This document shows, one piece after another, positions 59,118 through 64,000 of a stretch of 64,000 bases of DNA. Location of the stretch: contig JANQAB010000010.1 in assembly GCA_024707265.1 (NCBI GenBank), positions 372,001 to 436,000 on the forward strand, in the 5' to 3' direction. Position numbers and translations under genes: made by a program. The stretch is from Sporocytophaga sp. (lineage in GTDB: Bacteria > Bacteroidota > Bacteroidia > Cytophagales > Cytophagaceae). The notes beneath the pieces were generated by a model. That model did no database searches. It was not told the DNA's origin and saw nothing but the letters and a program-made list of their open reading frames with translations. The number at the start of each line of letters is the position of its first letter. Within the stretch, counting starts at the first letter, position 1.

Positions 59118-61181
59118 TTATTCAACCGACCTTAACCTCAGCATTGCTTTTCCCAATGACCTTAAATCCTCTTTTTGCAATAAATCATCTTTGACATGAT
59201 GATTTCTAAAGCAATACAAATGAATTAACAATGGTTTGTTTTCACTAAACGAAGGTTGATCATCAGAAAATCTGAATAAGAATATTGTTTCAGGATCAGC
59301 ACCCGGGCTTATAGATTCTTCAGTTATCAATTTAAACCAGTAAGGATCCTTAAACAATTGTCCGGTTCCCGGAACCTTGCAGTTAACAACAAGCCTGTCA
59401 ATTATTTCACCATTGATCGGGTGCGGAAAATGAGCCTGTAACTTGAGGTTATTTTTTTCACATGAAAGGCTGACTTTATCCCCTACAAAATGATGAGGAA
59501 TAATATCTCCGGAAATCAGCCTTACAAAAAACAAGCGAAGGTTAAATGCATTGTTTCTCCTTTTGTCTGTCACAGAATGAATAGATATTGTATTCCAATA
59601 ACCTTTTACAAGGTCCATGTTGGTCAATTTATCGGTATAGTAAACTGTAAAAATTCCTCCTATAATAAAAGCAGTTGAGAGAGAATGGCCTGCAACAGAA
59701 GGACCTCTCTCCCATGCCACCAAGGCATACTGGAGCACAAAAATGGCAGTTAAAGATACCGCCATATAGGTCTGCATGTTTTCAGAACGATATTTCATTT
59801 TGTAATTGAAATAAGGAGAATTGTTCATGCAATTATTGATAATAATGATCCACACTGAAACGGAAATCACAAAGTGTAAAAGAAATACCGGGAAAACCTG
59901 TTTAAAAATCCAGAAATCATACAATCCATGAGTAATGCTGCCAAGCAGGAAAAACAAGGGAAATGAAATCCAGAGAGGGAAATTTTTAAATCTGTATTTA
60001 CTCAATACAAAACCATAAGCAACTATTGATGATGCAATCATATGAGATGGTACTGATGTCATTCCCCTGCCCTGCACAATTCCGGCAAGGTCACCATCGA
60101 AATACAGGATATTCTCAACAAATGCAAACCCTAATGCACTGAGACATGCATAAAGAATATAATCATAGGCCTCATTTAAGTGCTCAGAGAAAAAGGCGAC
60201 AAGTAAGAATAAAGGAATAATCTTGACTAATTCTTCAATTGCTCCTATCCCAAAAATGCAATACAATAAATCATTCCAGAAGTTGCCTGTTCTGTCAAAA
60301 TGTAAATAGTATCTGAAAAAGTCATAAAAAAAGAAGGCAAGGAATGTAAATGTCATTCCATATAAGAGTGTCAGTAACAAAGGGAACCAGTCTTCCTTTT
60401 CATAAATATCAATCCGAATGATATAAAACAGCCAGACCAGCATGATTCCCAAAGCTGCTACAAAGCCTGTCCACTTAAAGTCTTTAAATGAATGAGAGAG
60501 GACTTTAAGGTAATATTTTATATAATCTCCATTAAGAAAATAAAATTTTGTAGCCATTTGGAATGGCACATACTGTTCAGTTTTGGCGGAGTATAACAAT
60601 TCTTTTATCCCAGCTTCATCGCTATACTTTTCAAGAAGCAATGTATATTCATCAAAAGCTGCACTGTTAAAGACATCATTGATTTGAGTTGCGCTATTAA
60701 AAAGCTTCTTAGCCTGGAGCGTGTCACCAATCTTCAGATAAGTGACAGCTGAATAATAATTCAGATAAGGTAATCTTCTATTGATCACGCTATTGAAATA
60801 TGATAAGGCTGAAGGTAGGCTATCTGAAAAATATTTGAATAACCCTATAGACAACCTAGCCTGATCTACATAAGCAGAATCGCTAAAATTTAATCTGTCA
60901 GAAAAAAAATTTAATAAAGTATAATCGTCTCTTTCAAAATACCTGTTATTTTCTTCCCAGGACTGAGGTATTCTGAAATGATTTTGAATGCATTCAAAAT
61001 TAAGATCCGGATCAGAAAAAGAATGTTCAAGTTTATTTATGTATAACTCCTCTTTTTGATTTAAATCCTTTACAGGTAAATATTCTTCATCAAAAGTCTC
61101 AACCTGACTTTTAATTATATCAGGCTCTTTAATGAAAAAATTAATAGCAAAAAAAGATAAAAGCAGCAATATCAGAGACAT
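59118..61181 (-). CDS. PrsW-like membrane metalloprotease with N-terminal helical-repeat domain
   Basis: From the ATG at 61181 this is about 687 residues: a first helix (LILLLLSFFAINFF), a TPR-like region (SALSYFNSVINRRLPYLNYYSAVTYLKIGDTLQAKKLFNSA), then a multi-helix core with the PrsW-type motifs GAIEELVKIIPL (EExxK), GFAFVENILYF (FxxEN), PSHMIASSIVAYGF and SITHGLYDFWIF. PrsW-type proteins are intramembrane proteases that cleave membrane substrates such as anti-sigma factors. A C-terminal soluble domain of about 130 residues (KVSLSCEKNNLKLQAHFPHP) is unassigned. A longer start at 61271 would overlap the upstream small gene. Confidence 0.85.
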   Translation of the reverse strand: MSLILLLLSFFAINFFIKEPDIIKSQVETFDEEYLPVKDLNQKEELYINKLEHSFSDPDLNFECIQNHFRIPQSWEENNRYFERDDYTLLNFFSDRLNFSDSAYVDQARLSIGLFKYFSDSLPSALSYFNSVINRRLPYLNYYSAVTYLKIGDTLQAKKLFNSATQINDVFNSAAFDEYTLLLEKYSDEAGIKELLYSAKTEQYVPFQMATKFYFLNGDYIKYYLKVLSHSFKDFKWTGFVAALGIMLVWLFYIIRIDIYEKEDWFPLLLTLLYGMTFTFLAFFFYDFFRYYLHFDRTGNFWNDLLYCIFGIGAIEELVKIIPLFLLVAFFSEHLNEAYDYILYACLSALGFAFVENILYFDGDLAGIVQGRGMTSVPSHMIASSIVAYGFVLSKYRFKNFPLWISFPLFFLLGSITHGLYDFWIFKQVFPVFLLHFVISVSVWIIIINNCMNNSPYFNYKMKYRSENMQTYMAVSLTAIFVLQYALVAWERGPSVAGHSLSTAFIIGGIFTVYYTDKLTNMDLVKGYWNTISIHSVTDKRRNNAFNLRLFFVRLISGDIIPHHFVGDKVSLSCEKNNLKLQAHFPHPINGEIIDRLVVNCKVPGTGQLFKDPYWFKLITEESISPGADPETIFLFRFSDDQPSFSENKPLLIHLYCFRNHHVKDDLLQKEDLRSLGKAMLRLRSVE

Positions 61182-61218
61182 CGAAAGCGATCTGATAAAG
61201 GGAATTTTAAAAAACTCC

Positions 61219-61389
61219 TTATTTTCTTTTTTTATTAATATGATACAGGTAAAATATATAGACACCACCACCTAACAAAACCCAGAAATACAGCGAACGA
61301 CCTACAAAAAAAGTTTTTTTTCCTTCAGCAAAAAGCAATATAGGCCAAAAGCACAATGTGATAAACGCAATTATTTTTTTGTAATTCAT
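61219..61389 (-). CDS. Small membrane protein upstream of the PrsW-like gene
   Basis: A 56-residue ORF runs from the ATG at 61389 to the TAA at 61219. It has a signal-like segment (IIAFITLCFWPILLFAEG), a short polar stretch, a second helix (LYFWVLLGGGVYIFYLYH) and a basic tail NKKRK. It precedes the PrsW-like gene on the same strand by 37 bp when that gene starts at 61181. The coherent topology supports it being real; the family is unknown. Confidence 0.6.
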   Translation of the reverse strand: MNYKKIIAFITLCFWPILLFAEGKKTFFVGRSLYFWVLLGGGVYIFYLYHINKKRK

Positions 61390-61498
61390 TAATTAAAATC
61401 TACTCTAATTTTCCTAAATTAATACTTTATTTGACTAAAATTTTTCCGAATTTGGAAGAATATTTATACCAAAAGGAAAATATTAATAACAGGCAAAT

Positions 61499-62299
61499 TT
61501 GTTGAAATTGAAGGACTATTACAAAGTTTTGCATCTTTCATCCACCGCTTCTTCGGATGAAATTAAAAAAGCATACAGAAAGCTTGCTTTGCAATTTCAT
61601 CCTGACAAAAACTCATCTCCTCAGGCTAAAGCTTTATTTCAGGAAATTAACGAAGCCTATGATGTACTTAGTGACCCTGTTAAAAAAAATAGTTACGATT
61701 TCCGCTTAAATCAATCTTATCAGCCAAAGACATCCCATTCAGGAGAAAAATCAAATACAGAACCCAACCGTCCTTTTCATAAATCTTCTGGGAAACAAAA
61801 ATCTAAAAACAAAGATCCTTATAAGCATTTTGCAGTAAAAGGAAAATTTTTCTCCTCTTTTGTTTTCTTTTTCTGTCTCATTCTTTGCCTGGATTATTTT
61901 ATTTCTCAAAGGTATGACAATACCATCGTAGAAGACATTTCAAGCTTTGAAGCCAAAACCTCAAGTTATACAGATCATTACAACCATGAAATCCGAAGTT
62001 CAAAAATTGATTTCGCCTTTAATTCTGATTCGGCTAATTCCATTACACCTTATGATACAATCTGTGTCGATATCACTCCTATTTTTGGTATAGTTAAATC
62101 CTGCCACCCTGCTTCTGATGAAAAGCTCAATTATGCAAATGGGTTTTCAATTTACTATCCTTTTACTTTTTTGATTATTCTTGCCATGGGGGCAAGTTTT
62201 GCAGCCCTTTTCGTTAAATCCAGTGAAACAGGATTTTCCCTTTCAATACTGGCTATGATCCTATTTATAATCGTTCAATTTCTGCTGGCTAAAAGCTGA
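61499..62299 (+). CDS. Membrane-anchored DnaJ-domain protein
   Basis: The 266-residue protein has an N-terminal J domain (residues 4-67) with the HPD motif in LALQFHPDKNSSPQAKALFQEINEAYDVLSD. A basic linker follows, then one membrane helix (FFSSFVFFFCLILCLDYFI), an extracytoplasmic stretch with two cysteines, and two C-terminal helices (FTFLIILAMGASFAALFV, LAMILFIIVQFLLA). The J domain recruits and stimulates DnaK at the membrane. No ATG is available, so a TTG start is used (61499, or the TTG at 61502). The stop abuts the convergent msrA stop in a shared TGATCA. Confidence 0.85.
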   Translation: MLKLKDYYKVLHLSSTASSDEIKKAYRKLALQFHPDKNSSPQAKALFQEINEAYDVLSDPVKKNSYDFRLNQSYQPKTSHSGEKSNTEPNRPFHKSSGKQKSKNKDPYKHFAVKGKFFSSFVFFFCLILCLDYFISQRYDNTIVEDISSFEAKTSSYTDHYNHEIRSSKIDFAFNSDSANSITPYDTICVDITPIFGIVKSCHPASDEKLNYANGFSIYYPFTFLIILAMGASFAALFVKSSETGFSLSILAMILFIIVQFLLAKS

Positions 62300-62968
62300 T
62301 CATTTTTTTAATTTATCACCAAACACCTTTTTAAATTTTTCAACCTTTGGCTTTATTACATAGGTACAATAAGGTTGTCCCTGATTCAGATTGAAATAAT
62401 TCTGGTGATAGTCTTCCGCAGGGAAGAATTTGCTGACAGGCACGATTTCAGTTACAATAGGACTGCTGAACGCTCCCGACTTATCGAGCTCTTTTTTATA
62501 TTTTTCTGCCAGCTCTTTTTGTTCTGTATTATGATAAAAAACAGCCGAACGGTACTGAGTCCCAACATCATTGCCTTGTCTGTTCAGAGTAGTAGGATCG
62601 TGAGTCTGCCAGAATACTTCCAGCAAATCCTTAAAAGAAACTACCTCAGGGTCATAATAAACCTGGATAACTTCAGCATGACCAGTGTTGCCTGTACAAA
62701 TTTCTTTATAAGTAGGATTGTCTACATGTCCACCTGTATAGCCGGACACGACTTTATGCACACCTTTCATATCCTGAAAAATTGCCTCTACACACCAAAA
62801 GCATCCAGCACCGAATGTGGCAGTATCTATATTTGCCATGGGATTTATGATTTCTTCTTTAACATTAGCATTGTTTGCCTGCTCTTTTGACTTCGCACAT
62901 GAAACCAGGAAAAAAGCAAGGAACAGATAAGTGAGTGACAAGAATTTTAATTTGTCTGACATAGTCAT
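62300..62968 (-). CDS. msrA: Peptide methionine sulfoxide reductase MsrA, lipoprotein form
   Basis: The 222-residue enzyme has a lipoprotein signal (YLFLAFFLVSC, Cys24) and the MsrA core: ATFGAGCFWCVEAIFQ with catalytic Cys56, VVSGYTGGHVDNPTYKEICTGNTGHAEVIQVYYDP, FWQTHDPTTLNRQGNDVGTQYRSAVF and DYHQNYFNLNQGQPYC. It reduces methionine-S-sulfoxide in proteins. The lipobox predicts attachment to the periplasmic side of a membrane, so it would repair exported proteins. It is monocistronic. Confidence 0.95.
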   Translation of the reverse strand: MTMSDKLKFLSLTYLFLAFFLVSCAKSKEQANNANVKEEIINPMANIDTATFGAGCFWCVEAIFQDMKGVHKVVSGYTGGHVDNPTYKEICTGNTGHAEVIQVYYDPEVVSFKDLLEVFWQTHDPTTLNRQGNDVGTQYRSAVFYHNTEQKELAEKYKKELDKSGAFSSPIVTEIVPVSKFFPAEDYHQNYFNLNQGQPYCTYVIKPKVEKFKKVFGDKLKK

Positions 62969-63046
62969 CTTTTATATAATACTTTAAAACAAAGTACAGC
63001 TAAGAGATAACAATATTCGGACATTTTTTGGTTTCTATCAATCGTT

Positions 63047-63742
63047 TTACCTGGAATGAGTCATTCGTTTATAAGCTATTAGCATTTTGTCCTGCGAATA
63101 CTTCAATTTATACATAATAAACAATAGAAAAAATGTCATCTGAAGCTTATAAATACCATTCTCAAGATACTTCTTCGCTGAAACCAGAACATGCTTATTG
63201 ACGATTTTGAACTTTGCCTTACTTTTAATTCTCTCAATTAATTCAAGGTCTTCAAGAAAATAAAGCTTCTCGTCAAAACCATTACAGTTTTTAAACTCTT
63301 CTTTAGTTACAAATAAACTCTGATCACCAAATTTTACATAATCAGAATTAAATCGGGTAAACCAGCAATTCAGCCTTAAAAACCAATGGTTGTAATCAAC
63401 CTGAAGCCTGAAACAGCCTGCAGAATAACCATCCTTCACGGCAAAAATAATATCATCACAGAAACCTTTGGGAGGAAAAGTATTGGCATGGATGAAATAA
63501 AGAATATCTCCGGATGCACTTGTAGCCGCAAAATTCATTTGGGCTGCTCTTCCCCTTACTGGACATATCAAAACTCTCGCTCCCTGCTGACGGGCAATAG
63601 TTACGGTTTCATCATTGCTATTTCCGTCTGCCACGATGATCTCCTGAAGTAGAGAAGGATTTGACTGTCTTTTAAGGTACTTAATTAATCGTCCAATATT
63701 CTCCTCTTCCTGAAAAGTGGGAATTATTACACTGATTTTCAT
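63047..63742 (-). CDS. GT2-family glycosyltransferase (TIGR04283-like)
   Basis: The 231-residue protein begins with KISVIIPTFQEEENIGRLIKYL, followed by EIIVADGNSNDETVTIARQQGARVL, RGRAAQMNFAATSASGDILYFIHANTFPP, and a central GDQSLFVTKEEFKNCNGFDEKLYFLEDLELIERIK. This is the pattern of TIGR04283-type GT2 enzymes, some linked to arsenosugar biosynthesis. The usual DxD is replaced by HAN at the donor site, as in several family members. No arsenic genes are nearby, so the substrate is open. Confidence 0.88.
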   Translation of the reverse strand: MKISVIIPTFQEEENIGRLIKYLKRQSNPSLLQEIIVADGNSNDETVTIARQQGARVLICPVRGRAAQMNFAATSASGDILYFIHANTFPPKGFCDDIIFAVKDGYSAGCFRLQVDYNHWFLRLNCWFTRFNSDYVKFGDQSLFVTKEEFKNCNGFDEKLYFLEDLELIERIKSKAKFKIVNKHVLVSAKKYLENGIYKLQMTFFLLFIMYKLKYSQDKMLIAYKRMTHSR

Positions 63743-63857
63743 AAAGTTTAAAATATCAAAAATAACATTGAACTAATCCCAATGTTTCCAAATCGTTAGA
63801 GGGTAGGGAAAAGAGATTATTTAAAAATTTAAAACAAAAACAAATGCGGCTTGTATA

Positions 63858-64000
63858 TTAGGACCCGAACCGATCCAGAAAGTCTTGTTTCTTTGAGGGA
63901 GAAACATCGATTTCAGAGCCGTCAGACATTACTACCTGACCTCCTTTTCCTCTTCTGTACTTCTTAATAAATTGAATATTGATCAGATGAGATTTGTGTA
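63858..64000 (-). CDS. LytTR-type response regulator, C-terminal part only
   Basis: The minus frame ending at a TAA (63858-63860) reads HKSHLINIQFIKKYRRGKGG, then VVMSDGSEIDVSPSKKQDFLDRFGS. This is the C-terminal half of a LytTR DNA-binding domain, usually preceded by a receiver domain in LytR/AlgR-family regulators. About 47 residues are visible; the rest lies beyond the window edge. Confidence 0.85.
   Translation of the reverse strand, partial: HKSHLINIQFIKKYRRGKGGQVVMSDGSEIDVSPSKKQDFLDRFGS

Overview
The window looks like a chromosomal segment from a Bacteroidota bacterium, most likely a gliding, polysaccharide-using member of the Cytophagia. The support is low GC content, TAnnTTTG-type -7 promoter elements, cbb3 oxidase genes with a fused CcoN-CcoO subunit, a PorP/SprF-family outer-membrane protein, and type IX secretion (T9SS) sorting domains on a glycoside hydrolase and on a giant surface protein. 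No rRNA, tRNA, CRISPR array or insertion sequence was seen.

Layout. 1-8.5 kb (minus strand): a complete cbb3 cytochrome oxidase operon (membrane protein, ccoI, ccoS, ccoNO, ccoQ, ccoP, ccoG, ccoH, SafE-like protein). 8.6-14.4 kb: OsmC, a porin, a Crp/Fnr regulator with an FNR-type recognition helix, and a stress/redox group (F420-reductase-like protein, two YceI proteins, a DODA-type dioxygenase). Two promoters here carry FNR-like boxes at an identical distance from the -7 element, and a third similar site precedes the cbb3 operon. 14.5-19.2 kb: trehalose-6-phosphate synthase/phosphatase cotranscribed with a response regulator and histidine kinase, plus a single-domain response regulator. 19.2-24.2 kb: a 1.26-kb gene-free leader, then a family 2A encapsulin operon: shell protein, cysteine desulfurase cargo with a 230-residue disordered leader containing a duplicated motif, and serine O-acetyltransferase. 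This is the most interesting system in the window, a predicted sulfur-metabolism nanocompartment. 24.2-34.2 kb: small accessory and housekeeping genes (DUF2911, VOC, DoxX, SRPBCC, DHFR-like, MATE, MepB, DUF1801, alcohol dehydrogenase) with a decayed AraC locus. 34.3-40.7 kb: a T9SS-exported glycoside hydrolase, an ADP-ribosylglycohydrolase-like protein without its metal-binding aspartates, and a GH97 enzyme. 40.8-58.8 kb: a surface-protein cluster (lipoprotein, PorP/SprF, two tandem TPR-PD40 proteins, and a protein of about 4,300 residues with about 38 tandem repeats of about 88 residues and a type B T9SS sorting domain). 58.8-64 kb: PrsW-like protease, membrane J-protein, MsrA, glycosyltransferase and the end of a LytTR regulator.

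A striking window-wide feature is that nine genes are split by what looks like a single-base change in a homopolymer (ccoG, ccoP, trehalose synthase/phosphatase, histidine kinase, DUF2911, mepB, T9SS glycoside hydrolase, GH97, giant adhesin). Eight look like one extra base and one like a missing base. Sequencing or assembly error is the simplest reading. For the long tracts (G7, A8, A10, T8), phase variation or transcriptional slippage stays possible. Each such gene is annotated over its full reconstructed span.
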